This document shows positions 6,283 through 13,467 of a DNA stretch of 13,467 bases, piece by piece. Where the stretch lies: positions 1 to 13,467 of the forward strand of contig CAJUQJ010000072.1 in NCBI GenBank assembly GCA_910588215.1, written 5' to 3'. Within the stretch, counting starts at the first letter, position 1. Each line of letters opens with the position of its first letter. The DNA comes from an uncultured Lachnospiraceae bacterium. GTDB lineage: Bacteria; Bacillota; Clostridia; Lachnospirales; Lachnospiraceae. A program made the position numbers and the translations under genes. The notes under the pieces were generated by a model, which saw only the letters and a program-made list of their open reading frames with translations, was not told the DNA's origin and did no database searches.

Positions 6283-6729
6283 ATGTCAGACAATTTTTCC
6301 AGAGAAATGAAACGCTACAATTACTTGGTTGGGGAGATTGACGCTACCTATCATGAGATATCCACCAGGCTGGGCCTCTCGGACAGTGTGATGCGGATCC
6401 TCTATACCATCTGTGACAATGGTACAGACTGTCCGCTACAGAAAATCTGCCGACTCACCGGCCTCAGCAAACAGACCATCAATTCCGCTCTGCGAAAGCT
6501 GGAAAATGAGGGCGTTATCTATCTGGAGCCACTTGGCCCCAAGAATAAAAATGTCTGTCTGACAGAATCCGGGAAACGCATGGCAGAACAAACCGCCGGG
6601 CGTATCATGATGATGGAGAATGCTATCTTCGCCTCCTGGCCCAGAGAGGATATGGAACGTTATGTTGCCTTGACAGAGGCCTATCTGCGGGACTTGCGCG
6701 CCATGTCTTGTAAGCTGACCGACAGATGA
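6283..6729 (+). CDS. MarR family transcriptional regulator
   Basis: This 148-residue winged helix-turn-helix protein has the size and order of MarR regulators. An N-terminal dimerisation helix is followed by SDSVMRILYTICDNGTDC (about 34-50) and the DNA-binding unit LQKICRLTGLSKQTINSALR (52-71), with the recognition helix at about 62-75. The wing (EGVIYLEPLGPKNKNVCLTE, 76-95) precedes C-terminal dimerisation helices. The ATG at 6283 follows AGGAG by 9 nt. Such proteins usually repress a nearby pump gene and release DNA on binding a small molecule. A MATE pump starts 75 bp downstream on the same strand, and two matching operator-like repeats lie in its promoter region. The effector is unknown. 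Confidence 0.9.
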   Translation: MSDNFSREMKRYNYLVGEIDATYHEISTRLGLSDSVMRILYTICDNGTDCPLQKICRLTGLSKQTINSALRKLENEGVIYLEPLGPKNKNVCLTESGKRMAEQTAGRIMMMENAIFASWPREDMERYVALTEAYLRDLRAMSCKLTDR

Positions 6730-6804
6730 CCTGCCGAACGCCAGGATGCGCACCTGCTGCACCGTTCGTAAACACCCAAATTTTCAAAAGGAGTAATGAG
6801 ACCA

Positions 6805-8130
6805 ATGATACAATTATCAGACCACTTTGATTACAAACGACTGTTACGATATACACTGCCCTCTATCATCATGTTGATCTTCACCTCGATCTACGGTGTA
6901 GTTGACGGGTATTTTGTATCCAATTTCGTAGGAAAGACGGCTTTCACCGCCGTTAATTTTATCATGCCGGTCCTGATCATCTTAGGCTGTGTCGGCTTCA
7001 TGTTCGGAACAGGCGGCGGCGCTTTGATCGCCATCACTATAGGAGCCGGTCACCGAGAAAAGGCGAATCAGCTTTTTTCCATGCTGGTCTATGTTTCCCT
7101 GGCCTGCGGCATCGTTTTGGCAGGATTGGGGATGTTATTTTTGCGCCCTCTTTTATCCATGCTCGGTGCAGAGGGACAGATGTTAGAAGACTGCGTCACC
7201 TATGGAAAGATCCTTCTTCCCGCAATCTGTGCCTATATCCTGCAATATGAATTCCAATGTCTGTTCTCCACGGCGGAGAAACCGAAACTGGGACTTTATA
7301 TCACGGTCGCAGCCGGACTGACCAACGCCTTTCTGGATGCACTTTTTATCATTGTATTTCAATGGGGACTGCAGGGTGCGGCGGCAGCTACCGCCATCGG
7401 ACAGTGCATCGGCGGCCTGCTTCCCATCCTCTATTTCGCCCGCCCCAACACCAGTCTGCTCCGACTGACAAAAACGCGTTTGGACGCCGCCGCACTATTG
7501 AAAGTATGTATCAACGGTTCTTCGGAACTGATGAGCAATGTCTCCACTTCCCTTGTCAGCATGCTGTACAATGTCCAGCTGTTACACTACGCCGGAGAAG
7601 ATGGAGTCGCCGCTTACGGCGTGTTAATGTATGTCAATCTGATCTTCCTGTCCGCCTTTATCGGTTTTTCCGTAGGCGTCTCGCCGGTGGTCGGCTATCA
7701 CAGTGGCGCAGGAAATTATGATGAGCTCAAGGGACTACTAAAGAAAAGTTTTATCATAACAGGTGTATTTGCAATTCTTATGTTCCTTGCATCACAGGCA
7801 TTGGCAAAACCTCTCTCTTTATTGTTTGTCAGTTATGACAAGGAACTGCTGGACATGACGCTGCGCGGCTTCTTTATCTTCGCCTTTTCGTTCCTGTTCG
7901 CCGGATTCGCCATCTTCGGCTCCGCCTTTTTTACTGCCTTGGGAGACGGCCTGACCTCTGCGCTGATCTCCTTTCTGCGGACGCTGATCTTCCAGATCCT
8001 CGCCGTGCTGCTCCTGCCGCTTATCCTGGGCCTGGACGGCATATGGATCTCCATCGTGGCCGCGGAAATAGCCGCCGTTATTGTTGCAATACTGTTTCTG
8101 CGCGGCAAACGGAACAAGTATCATTATTAA
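6805..8130 (+). CDS. MATE family efflux transporter under MarR control
   Basis: This 441-residue pump starts at the ATG at 6805. An in-frame ATG at 6796 is only 2 nt from the AAAGGAG site (6787-6793), while 6805 is 11 nt away and gives the usual start of this subgroup, MIQLSDHFDYKRLLRYTLPS. Family segments include IYGVVDGYFVSNFVGKTAF, the first-half GFMFGTGGGALIAITIGAG, and the second-half FIGFSVGVSPVVGYHSGAGN. About 12 membrane helices are apparent. It should export a drug or metabolite in exchange for cations. It is the second gene of the MarR operon and ends before a strong terminator (8236-8285). It is clearly different from the leftward MATE at 4310, so it is not a recent duplicate. Confidence 0.92.
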   Translation: MIQLSDHFDYKRLLRYTLPSIIMLIFTSIYGVVDGYFVSNFVGKTAFTAVNFIMPVLIILGCVGFMFGTGGGALIAITIGAGHREKANQLFSMLVYVSLACGIVLAGLGMLFLRPLLSMLGAEGQMLEDCVTYGKILLPAICAYILQYEFQCLFSTAEKPKLGLYITVAAGLTNAFLDALFIIVFQWGLQGAAAATAIGQCIGGLLPILYFARPNTSLLRLTKTRLDAAALLKVCINGSSELMSNVSTSLVSMLYNVQLLHYAGEDGVAAYGVLMYVNLIFLSAFIGFSVGVSPVVGYHSGAGNYDELKGLLKKSFIITGVFAILMFLASQALAKPLSLLFVSYDKELLDMTLRGFFIFAFSFLFAGFAIFGSAFFTALGDGLTSALISFLRTLIFQILAVLLLPLILGLDGIWISIVAAEIAAVIVAILFLRGKRNKYHY

Positions 8131-8151
8131 TCACCGCCGTATACCTATTGC

Positions 8152-8203
8152 AAATCTTCGCCTTTCATAGCTTGGATGGCCATGCGGCCCGCCAAGCGGC
8201 AGG
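8152..8203 (+). repeat. Left copy of a 42-bp structured repeat
   Basis: The core 8162-8203 begins CTTTCATAGCTTGGATGG and ends CCGCCAAGCGGCAGG. It matches the reverse complement of 12964-13005 at 40 of 42 positions, and weaker similarity (TCTTCG) extends to its left. Internally it can fold: GCTTGG with CCAAGC, enclosing GGCC-atgc-GGCC. A CTATGAAAG at 8224-8232 also pairs with CTTTCATAG at 8162-8170. It lies in the 3' region of the MATE gene, before its terminator. Confidence 0.7.
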
Positions 8204-8235
8204 CTGAGCATGATGGTAGTTTCCTATGAAAGTAC

Positions 8236-8285
8236 AAAGAGCCACAGATACACGGTTCCCCGTAGGGCGTATCTGTGGCTCTTTT
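8236..8285. terminator. Strong, probably bidirectional terminator
   Basis: A perfect 16-bp inverted repeat, AAAGAGCCACAGATAC (8236-8251) and GTATCTGTGGCTCTTT (8269-8284), has a 17-nt loop and runs into TTTT rightward. Leftward the arm ends in CTTTGT. It ends the rightward MarR-MATE operon and lies 64 bp beyond the stop of the leftward GH42 gene, so it may serve both convergent units. Confidence 0.8.
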
Positions 8286-8348
8286 ATAGTTGGTGACAGT
8301 AAAATCATCGCTTATGATCACGCCAGAGATTTCATGTCGTAAAAATAG

Positions 8349-10346
8349 CTACTGTAATATAAATACATCGTATTTCTTCAGCACTGTCTCCTCCGTTACG
8401 TCCTCTCCGGAAAGCAGATCTTTTTTCCCGAGAAGAGCCGCCGGTATATGTTTCTCCTGATCGGTAAAGTTTAAGACAAAATAAATCTTCTTTTCCCCTG
8501 CGCTGCGGCAGACGATCTCCAGTCCATTCCCATCCGAAATCTCACTTTTCACATCTGCATCCATTGCCGCCTGCTCCAGAATGCCGGAAATCCCCTGTTC
8601 TTCCATATGCGTACCCACATAGTAAACATGCCCCTTTCCGAAACTGTTTCTGGTCACTGCCGGCATTCCCTGATAGAAATCTTTGCCGTATTCGCCAAGG
8701 CTTTCTGCCCCTTCAAGATGCATCAGGTCACACACAAGCCCGCAGCTGCAGGATGTGCCGTTATGCATAACCACTTCGTTGCACTGTTCCGGCGCCAGAG
8801 CATCGATCTCTTCCACCCACACGCCAGCAAGCTTCCGCAGCGGTCCCGGATAACCACCCAAATGCACATTATCCGACTGTCCTACGATACCACTCATGTA
8901 GGTGGTCACAAAAGTGCCTCCATTTTCTACATAAGTTTCCAGCGCCTCCACCATTCCATCCTTCACCATGTAAAGCACAGGTGCAACGATCAATTTATAC
9001 TGGCTGAAATCTGCGTCGCAAGGTATCATATTTACGGCAATATTCCTGTCATAGAAATACTTGTAATACTCATGGATATGTCTGACATAAGTCAGGTCGA
9101 TAGACGGTCCGCTCGTATACTCCAGAGCCCAATAGTTGTCCCAGTCGAACACAATCCCGACCTGTGCCTCATTGCGGCTGTCCAGTACCGCATCACCCAA
9201 TCTTTCCAGTTCAGCCCCCAATTGAGCGACTTCTCTAAATACGCGTGTATTCTCCGTCCCCGCGTGGGCGATCACCGCTCCATGGAATTTCTCACAGGCA
9301 CCGACGCTTCTGCGCAGCTGGAAAAACTGGATCGTATTCGCTCCGTGCGCTATCGTCTGATAACTCTGTGCCCGCATCTGTCCCGGCCGTTTCAGGGAAT
9401 TATACGCCTGCCAGTTCTGCTGGCTTGGCGTCTGCTCCATCAACATGAACGGCGCATCCTTCAACCCTCTCATCAGATCATGGCACATGGCTGTCTCACT
9501 CCACGGCGTATCATACCTGGGATAATTGTCCCAGGAGACAATATCCATCTCCTTCGCCCATTTGAAATAGTCCAGCCCTTTAAAAGTACCCATCAGATTA
9601 GTCGTGACCGGCGTCTCCTTGTCAAAAACCCGAATGGCTTCCCGCTCACCGATGAAATTCGCTAAAATACTATCTGAATTGAACCGTTTATAGTCCAGAG
9701 AGATTCCGGCGAATGCCGTCCTGCCATTCTCCATGCCATCGCCCAGCACATTGGGCAGTACGATCTCATCCCAGTCGTAAACGGTATGCCCCCAGAACTC
9801 CATATTCCACGCCTGGTTCAACGCATCCAGCGTGCCGTATTTCTTCTTCAGCCAAACCCGGAATGCCTTCTCGCAGTTCTCACAATAGCATTCCCCGCCG
9901 TACTCATTATTGATATGCCAGCACTTTATATGCGGGTTGCTCCCGTACCGCTTTGCCAGTTTGCCTGCCAGTTTTGCCGAATATTTCTGATAGACCGGAG
10001 AATTCGGACAGGCATTGTGTCTGTGCCCGAATTTGTGATGTCTTCCCTCGTAGTCCGTCCGCTCCACCTCCGGATAGCGCTTTGCCATCCATGCCGGAAT
10101 CGCGCCGGTGGAAGTGGCCAGCACGATATCGTACTCTTCCCTGCTGAGCATGTCGATGATGTCATCCAATTCCGAGAAATCGTACTCTTCTTCGGACGGC
10201 TGTATCTTCGCCCAGGAAAACACATTGACCGTAGCGCTGTTGATATGGGCATTCCTAAACATCTTCATGTCTTCCTGCCAGATCTCTCTCGGCCACTGAT
10301 TCGGGTTATAATCCCCGCCATACAAAATCCTCTGAAATGTTTTCAT
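8349..10346 (-). CDS. Glycoside hydrolase family 42 beta-galactosidase
   Basis: From the ATG at 10346 the protein has 665 residues, normal for GH42, and begins with the family hallmark ILYGGDYNPNQW. The acid/base glutamate is E148 in WHINNEYGG and the nucleophile is E304 in FMLMEQTPSQQNW. Cysteines C113, C153, C155 and C158 form the zinc cluster known in many GH42 enzymes. The order is a (beta/alpha)8 barrel (about 10-385), a trimerisation domain (about 395-600) with glutamine-amidotransferase-like fold, and a short beta domain. It should remove beta-galactosyl residues from oligosaccharides in the cytoplasm; there is no signal peptide. The open frame extends upstream to 10442, but that part lies within a mobile element, and 10346 has a GGAGG site 13 nt upstream. 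It is the second glycosidase of a leftward module after GH31, with an insertion in its leader. Confidence 0.93.
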   Translation of the reverse strand: MKTFQRILYGGDYNPNQWPREIWQEDMKMFRNAHINSATVNVFSWAKIQPSEEEYDFSELDDIIDMLSREEYDIVLATSTGAIPAWMAKRYPEVERTDYEGRHHKFGHRHNACPNSPVYQKYSAKLAGKLAKRYGSNPHIKCWHINNEYGGECYCENCEKAFRVWLKKKYGTLDALNQAWNMEFWGHTVYDWDEIVLPNVLGDGMENGRTAFAGISLDYKRFNSDSILANFIGEREAIRVFDKETPVTTNLMGTFKGLDYFKWAKEMDIVSWDNYPRYDTPWSETAMCHDLMRGLKDAPFMLMEQTPSQQNWQAYNSLKRPGQMRAQSYQTIAHGANTIQFFQLRRSVGACEKFHGAVIAHAGTENTRVFREVAQLGAELERLGDAVLDSRNEAQVGIVFDWDNYWALEYTSGPSIDLTYVRHIHEYYKYFYDRNIAVNMIPCDADFSQYKLIVAPVLYMVKDGMVEALETYVENGGTFVTTYMSGIVGQSDNVHLGGYPGPLRKLAGVWVEEIDALAPEQCNEVVMHNGTSCSCGLVCDLMHLEGAESLGEYGKDFYQGMPAVTRNSFGKGHVYYVGTHMEEQGISGILEQAAMDADVKSEISDGNGLEIVCRSAGEKKIYFVLNFTDQEKHIPAALLGKKDLLSGEDVTEETVLKKYDVFILQ

Positions 10347-10400
10347 ATTTTGATCTTTTCCTCCATTCCGAAGCGTCACAAACTCCTTGATGAATAAATT

Positions 10401-10595
10401 CCACCTGTGCGGTTGCAATCCAATGACCAGTCTGCATGCCATTTATGGCAATGCAGGCAAGGCATTGGATTAGCAACCCACTTCCAAATGAGCAAAATGC
10501 GGATGCGCAAGCAGACGCAAAAGCGCGTAAGCGCGGGTTTTGTGAATGTGGAAGTCGGGTTGGATGCTCCTTGGAGCGTCCAACCGCACAGGTGG
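10401..10595. mobile_element. 195-bp MITE-like element with 15-bp inverted ends
   Basis: The perfect terminal repeats CCACCTGTGCGGTTG (10401-10415) and CAACCGCACAGGTGG (10581-10595) are flanked by the 8-bp direct repeat AATAAATT (10393-10400 and 10596-10603), the signature of target duplication. Inside are three hairpins. One pairs GGTTGCAATCCAATG (10411-10425) with CATTGGATTaGCAACC (10463-10478). One pairs CCCACTTCC (10477-10485) with GGAAGTcGGG (10550-10559). The third pairs GGTTGGAtGCTCC with GGAGCgTCCAACC (10558-10585). With the ends paired this makes a four-way, cloverleaf-like fold. It has no gene of its own; 8-bp duplications suggest mobilisation by a DDE transposase. It lies 47 bp upstream of the GH42 start codon. 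Confidence 0.8.
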
Positions 10596-10653
10596 AATAA
10601 ATTGCATTTTTTCCAGCATAGCATACTTACCCCCAGCCGTCCACAATCCTTTT

Positions 10654-10681
10654 AAAAAACAGTCCCTTTAACAAGAGACTG
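10654..10681 (-). terminator. Intrinsic terminator downstream of GH31
   Basis: Read leftward, CAGTCTCTT and AAGGGACTG pair over 9 bp (one G-U) with a 4-nt loop, followed by six T (10659-10654). It should end most of the GH31 message before GH42. GH42 would then need read-through or its own promoter between here and the inserted element; only a weak candidate (TTGTGG with TATGCT) is visible there. Confidence 0.7.
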
Positions 10682-10760
10682 AATGCCTGAAACGAAAGAT
10701 TCGGCCGGAAATATTTCCTATATCGGCAAACGCGAATAATCGAAAACACTTCCTGTATGA

Positions 10761-10797
10761 GCAAACAGGCATGGGAAGCCAACAGCTCCCATGCCTG
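10761..10797 (-). terminator. Stem-loop just after the GH31 stop
   Basis: CAGGCATGGGA and TCCCATGCCTG pair over 11 bp (10787-10797 with 10766-10776) with a 10-nt loop, and are followed leftward by TTTGC. The T-tract is short, so it may act as a weak terminator or as protection of the message 3' end, with the stronger terminator about 85 bp further on. Confidence 0.55.
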
Positions 10798-10818
10798 CTA
10801 ATCATCATCGAAATACGA

Positions 10819-12906
10819 CTACATAGAAAGTTTCCGATATTCGTCGGATCCCTTGTAATTCTTGCTCACGCCGTCATCCTCATACAGCATATATTCTGCC
10901 CCTGCAAATCCCAGCATCGTCATATGCTCCAGATCAAGCGCCTCCACGTATTCTGCCGCATCTGCCAGCGGGATGCACTTACCGCTGCGGATGAATAACG
11001 GTACTTCGTTCAGGGCGATTTCTACATAATGGTGCCCTTTCGTCAAAACTTCCTCAAAGATCGTGCCGTCCGGCAGGAACTTGACAAATTTCATCTCTTC
11101 CGGCAGATACACATAACGTCCCTTCGCATTCTGGGTGTAAACCGGTGCGATCATGATCTCATCACCCAGCATGACCTGATCTTCCACCTGCAAAGCCATG
11201 GCATCTTCCGGGTAAACGAACGCCAACGGTTTAAAATACAGGTCGTTATTTAATGCAGCCTTCATATACTCACTGTACAGATAGGGGATCAGACGGTAGC
11301 GCACGCCGATCACATGCCGGAAATCCTCGATATTCTCAAACTGATAGCACTCCTGCTCTCTCGTCCCCTGTGCCGTATGATCGCGCATCAACGGCATAAA
11401 TACACCAAGTGCCAGCCAGCGCAGCAGCATGTCTCTCGTCACATCGGCACCGAATCCACCCAGATCCGCACCACTGTATAAGAACCCGCACATATTTAAA
11501 GACGGCAGCATTTTCAGGTTCAACAGGATATGTGACCACCAGGACTTATTATCTCCTGTCCAGATGCCGCCATAGCGATGCATCCCGATATAGGAAGAAC
11601 GGGAGAACATCAGGAACCGCTTGTCGGGATCGATCCGCTCGAAGGCTTCGCCGGCTGCTCTCGTCATATAGTAACCGAATAGATTGTGTACCTTATCATG
11701 GCGCACCCGCCCGTCCTTTGTATTATGATAAAAACGTCTGTAATCTTCCTTGCTGTTAGCCAGACTGCCAATTTTCCACATCAGCGGCCATACAGATGGT
11801 CCGGCAAAACGTTTCTTGCCGGCTTCTGCAGCATTTTCTTCACCGGCTTCGCCTTTATTCCTGTTATCCGCAGCCATCTCCCCGGCTGTGATACCATCGC
11901 CACTCTCATTCTCCAAGAAATCCTGCAGCGCTGCCTTTAACTCCGCTATCCCCTCCTGAGAATAGAAGATTGCCGGCTCATTCATGTCATTCCAGAAGCC
12001 CTCGATACCCTGGTCAGTCAGAATCCGGTACTTATCACCAAACCACTGCCGCGCCTCCTCATTGAGCACATCCGGGAAATGCGTATCCCCGGGCCAGACC
12101 GCTGCCACGAAATCACTGCCGTCCTCTCGCTGACAGAAGTAACGGTTCTTCACCCCTTCCTCATAGATATCGTAACCCTTTTCCACCTTCACACCCGCGT
12201 CGATGATCGGGATCAGCCTGATATTCCTGTCTTTCATCTCCTGCACAAAAGCCGGGAAATCCTGGAAATTATCCTCATGTAGTGTAAAGTCCTTGAAACT
12301 CTGCATATAGTCGATATCCATATAGACCATATCAAGCGGAACGCCGTTGCTCCTATATCCGTCCACCACCCTGCGGAAATCATCCTTCGTCTTATATCCC
12401 CAGCGGCTCTGCCCGAATCCAAAGGCATACCGGGGCGGAATATAACTTCTGCCGATGATCGCGCGAAACTGCTTCACAATATCATAGGGGGAATCTCCGT
12501 CGATCACAAACAGGTTCAGGTCCGCATCTTCACATGACACCTGTAATGTATCTGTCTTCGTATATCCGATATCAAAAGTGATTGTTGACGGATAATCGAA
12601 AAACAGTCCAAATGTCTCTCTGCCAGCCACGACAATAAAGTTGTGCGCGCCATACAGGGATCGCTTATCCTCCGTATGGTTCGGATCGTCTGTACAGTCA
12701 CTTGTATAGCAGTACCCCCGCTTGTTCAATCCCCTGTTGGCCTCCCCAAGGCCATACACGATATCATTCTCCTCCATCTTGTAGGTAAAGCGAAATCCCT
12801 GCTCCGTCTCAATGCGGCCATAAGCCAGCGTACCTGCCGCCACTGCCACCTCTTCCACTACGGCTTCTGTTGTGAATGGTTTACCGTATACATACTTCTG
12901 AATCAT
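10819..12906 (-). CDS. Glycoside hydrolase family 31 (alpha-glucosidase type)
   Basis: This 695-residue protein starts at the ATG at 12906 with an ideal AGGAGG 7 nt upstream. An N-terminal beta domain (about 1-140, with YGLGEANRGLNKRG) precedes the (beta/alpha)8 barrel. The nucleophile is D307 in GFWNDMNEPAIF and the acid/base is D452 in GGIWTGDNKSWW. Further family marks are VYMDIDYM (194-201), MFSRSSYIGMHRYGG (433-447), and LYSGADLGGFG with the MRDHT histidine near 510. C-terminal beta domains follow. It should release alpha-linked glucose, or a related sugar, from oligosaccharides in the cytoplasm; alpha-xylosidase activity cannot be excluded. Between D307 and the next barrel element is an unusually polar stretch (about 333-366, ESGDGITAGEMAADNRNKGE and more) rich in Glu, Ala, Gly and Lys, probably a flexible surface loop. 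It is the first gene of the leftward glycosidase module. Confidence 0.93.
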   Translation of the reverse strand: MIQKYVYGKPFTTEAVVEEVAVAAGTLAYGRIETEQGFRFTYKMEENDIVYGLGEANRGLNKRGYCYTSDCTDDPNHTEDKRSLYGAHNFIVVAGRETFGLFFDYPSTITFDIGYTKTDTLQVSCEDADLNLFVIDGDSPYDIVKQFRAIIGRSYIPPRYAFGFGQSRWGYKTKDDFRRVVDGYRSNGVPLDMVYMDIDYMQSFKDFTLHEDNFQDFPAFVQEMKDRNIRLIPIIDAGVKVEKGYDIYEEGVKNRYFCQREDGSDFVAAVWPGDTHFPDVLNEEARQWFGDKYRILTDQGIEGFWNDMNEPAIFYSQEGIAELKAALQDFLENESGDGITAGEMAADNRNKGEAGEENAAEAGKKRFAGPSVWPLMWKIGSLANSKEDYRRFYHNTKDGRVRHDKVHNLFGYYMTRAAGEAFERIDPDKRFLMFSRSSYIGMHRYGGIWTGDNKSWWSHILLNLKMLPSLNMCGFLYSGADLGGFGADVTRDMLLRWLALGVFMPLMRDHTAQGTREQECYQFENIEDFRHVIGVRYRLIPYLYSEYMKAALNNDLYFKPLAFVYPEDAMALQVEDQVMLGDEIMIAPVYTQNAKGRYVYLPEEMKFVKFLPDGTIFEEVLTKGHHYVEIALNEVPLFIRSGKCIPLADAAEYVEALDLEHMTMLGFAGAEYMLYEDDGVSKNYKGSDEYRKLSM

Positions 12907-12938
12907 GTCACATCCTCCTGTTATTTTCCCACGTTACA

Positions 12939-13020
12939 GGCCGCCAATCCAGGTTACAGCATTCCTGACGCTTGGCGGGCCGCATGGCCATCCATGCTAT
13001 GAAAGTCGAAGACTTTCATA
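12939..13020 (-). repeat. Right copy of the 42-bp repeat, in the GH31 leader
   Basis: Positions 12964-13005 are the inverted partner of 8162-8203 (40/42). Here the repeat lies between the GH31 promoter and ribosome binding site, so it is transcribed. Two stems are visible: TATGAAAGTC-GAA-GACTTTCATA (12998-13020), a perfect 10-bp hairpin at the very 5' end of the message, and GGCCGCCAA (12939-12947) with TTGGCGGGCC (12972-12981). The leader could affect stability or translation; no known riboswitch is recognised. Confidence 0.65.
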
Positions 13021-13028
13021 ATAAATAC

Positions 13029-13060
13029 ATTATATATCCCTGTTTTGGGAAACACTTCCA
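13029..13060 (-). promoter_or_regulatory. GH31 promoter with an imperfect palindrome
   Basis: On the minus strand a perfect TATAAT (13029-13034) lies about 120 bp before the GH31 start. No -35 box is recognisable at the right distance. Instead the imperfect palindrome TGGAAGTGTTTCCCA (13046-13060, minus strand) covers the -35 area. It resembles LacI/CcpA-family sites (GGAA and TTCC half-sites) without the usual central CG. Carbohydrate control is therefore plausible but unproven. Confidence 0.45.
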
Positions 13061-13144
13061 TTATTTTGGTGGAAAATTACACAATTTTGACTTCTTGACC
13101 CCGAATCGAAAACGTCCCTGTCCTGCCCGGCATAGGCGAATCCG

Positions 13145-13357
13145 TCAAACACCCTCTTCCGCCTTCTCTCTGCTCATCCTGAAAACTTCCCTTGCCAGTC
13201 TGAGCATAACGCTTCCATTCAATACTGCGACCAATATACAGACTATTCTCAGCCATAAAAGCTCACAATAATAAGTAGAAACTCCAATCAGCAAACTCAA
13301 TGTAATCCAGGGTAAAACCATCCCTGCTGCAGCATACATCCTGTTCGCATTCTTCAC
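13145..13357 (-). CDS. Small two-helix membrane protein, unknown function
   Basis: The best start is GTG at 13357, with AGGAGG (13365-13370) 7 nt upstream; the in-frame ATG at 13361-13363 is only 1 nt from that site and an ATG at 13405 has none. The product is 70 residues. It has two hydrophobic helices (MVLPWITLSLLIGVSTYY and LLWLRIVCILVAVLNGSVML) joined by a short turn and followed by a charged tail (RLAREVFRMSREKAEEGV). The family is not recognised. It lies upstream of GH31 on the same strand, with no clear terminator between, so read-through into the GH31 unit is possible. No signal peptide or enzyme motif is seen. Confidence 0.55.
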   Translation of the reverse strand: MKNANRMYAAAGMVLPWITLSLLIGVSTYYCELLWLRIVCILVAVLNGSVMLRLAREVFRMSREKAEEGV

Positions 13358-13418
13358 AGTCATATCCTCCTTTCGCATAACAGCCAGCACTCTCCTGCAT
13401 AGCACAACTCAATTTCTA

Positions 13419-13467
13419 AACACCCATATCCTACATTATGATACCACCATGAATAGAAGTGGGTGTT
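13419..13467. repeat. Inverted repeat at the window end
   Basis: AACACCCA (13419-13426) and TGGGTGTT (13460-13467) form an 8-bp inverted pair 33 bp apart, possibly continuing past the window edge. Read leftward it ends in TGGGTGTTTAG. It may be a weak terminator of an upstream leftward gene, or one end of a longer structure. Confidence 0.25.

Noticed and set aside
6796..6804. ATG at 6796 as start of the MarR-controlled MATE gene
   Set aside because: It is only 2 nt from the ribosome binding site; the ATG at 6805 is better spaced and gives the usual N-terminus of this subgroup.
8607..9665. 352-codon plus-strand open frame opposite GH42
   Set aside because: It is antisense to a clear GH42 gene with intact catalytic motifs; it has no ribosome binding site and its composition is that of a shadow frame.
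10347..10442. Upstream extension of the GH42 reading frame to an ATG at 10442
   Set aside because: The extra 32 codons lie largely inside the inserted element, show no family similarity and have no ribosome binding site, while ILYGGDYNPNQW just after the ATG at 10346 is the normal GH42 start.
10393..10603. Known riboswitch or T-box in the GH42 leader
   Set aside because: No known conserved core was recognised, and the exact 8-bp flanking duplication plus perfect inverted ends explain the structure better as an insertion.

Overview
The window looks like chromosomal DNA of a Firmicute of the Clostridia, most probably a gut Lachnospiraceae. This rests on the moderate GC content, strong AGGAGG-type ribosome binding sites, and the gene families present: a TnpW-type transposon protein, an Rpn/PD-(D/E)XK transposase remnant, several MATE pumps, and GH31 and GH42 glycosidases. 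It is an accessory-type region in which working operons alternate with decayed gene fragments and small palindromic insertions. No rRNA, tRNA or CRISPR array was seen.

Layout. Positions 1-2010 are a junkyard: the first codons of a leftward gene, about 340 bp without genes but with repeats, fused remnants of a cupin gene and a flavin reductase gene, an intact small TnpW-family gene, a frameshifted Rpn-family transposase C-terminus, and an internal MATE fragment with a nonsense codon. Positions 2028-4250 hold a two-gene leftward operon for a MotA/ExbB-like and a MotB/OmpA-like protein. It is an ion-driven stator of the kind seen in ZorA/ZorB of Zorya defence, but no ZorC, ZorD or ZorE partner is present. 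Its leader contains a 15-bp stem-loop. Positions 4310-6092 hold a leftward MATE pump and, upstream of it, a short unrecognised gene split by a 99-bp palindromic element with a TA target duplication. Positions 6130-8285 are a rightward MarR-MATE operon with two operator-like repeats, one inside a near-consensus promoter, and a strong terminator. Positions 8349-13060 are a leftward glycosidase module: GH31 (alpha-glycosidase), then GH42 (beta-galactosidase). A 195-bp MITE-like element, with perfect 15-bp inverted ends and 8-bp target duplications, sits in the GH42 leader. The window ends with a small two-helix membrane protein.

How the parts fit. The MarR-MATE unit looks like a self-regulated drug or metabolite efflux operon. 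The two glycosidases lack signal peptides and probably split imported oligosaccharides in the cytoplasm. A 42-bp repeat (40/42 identical, inverted) lies on both sides of the glycosidase module, in sense orientation in the MATE 3' region and in the GH31 leader. The most unusual items are the partnerless ZorAB-like stator, the two non-autonomous palindromic insertions whose target sites can be reconstructed, and the flanking repeat pair. All family calls come from reading the translated sequence; no database search was possible.
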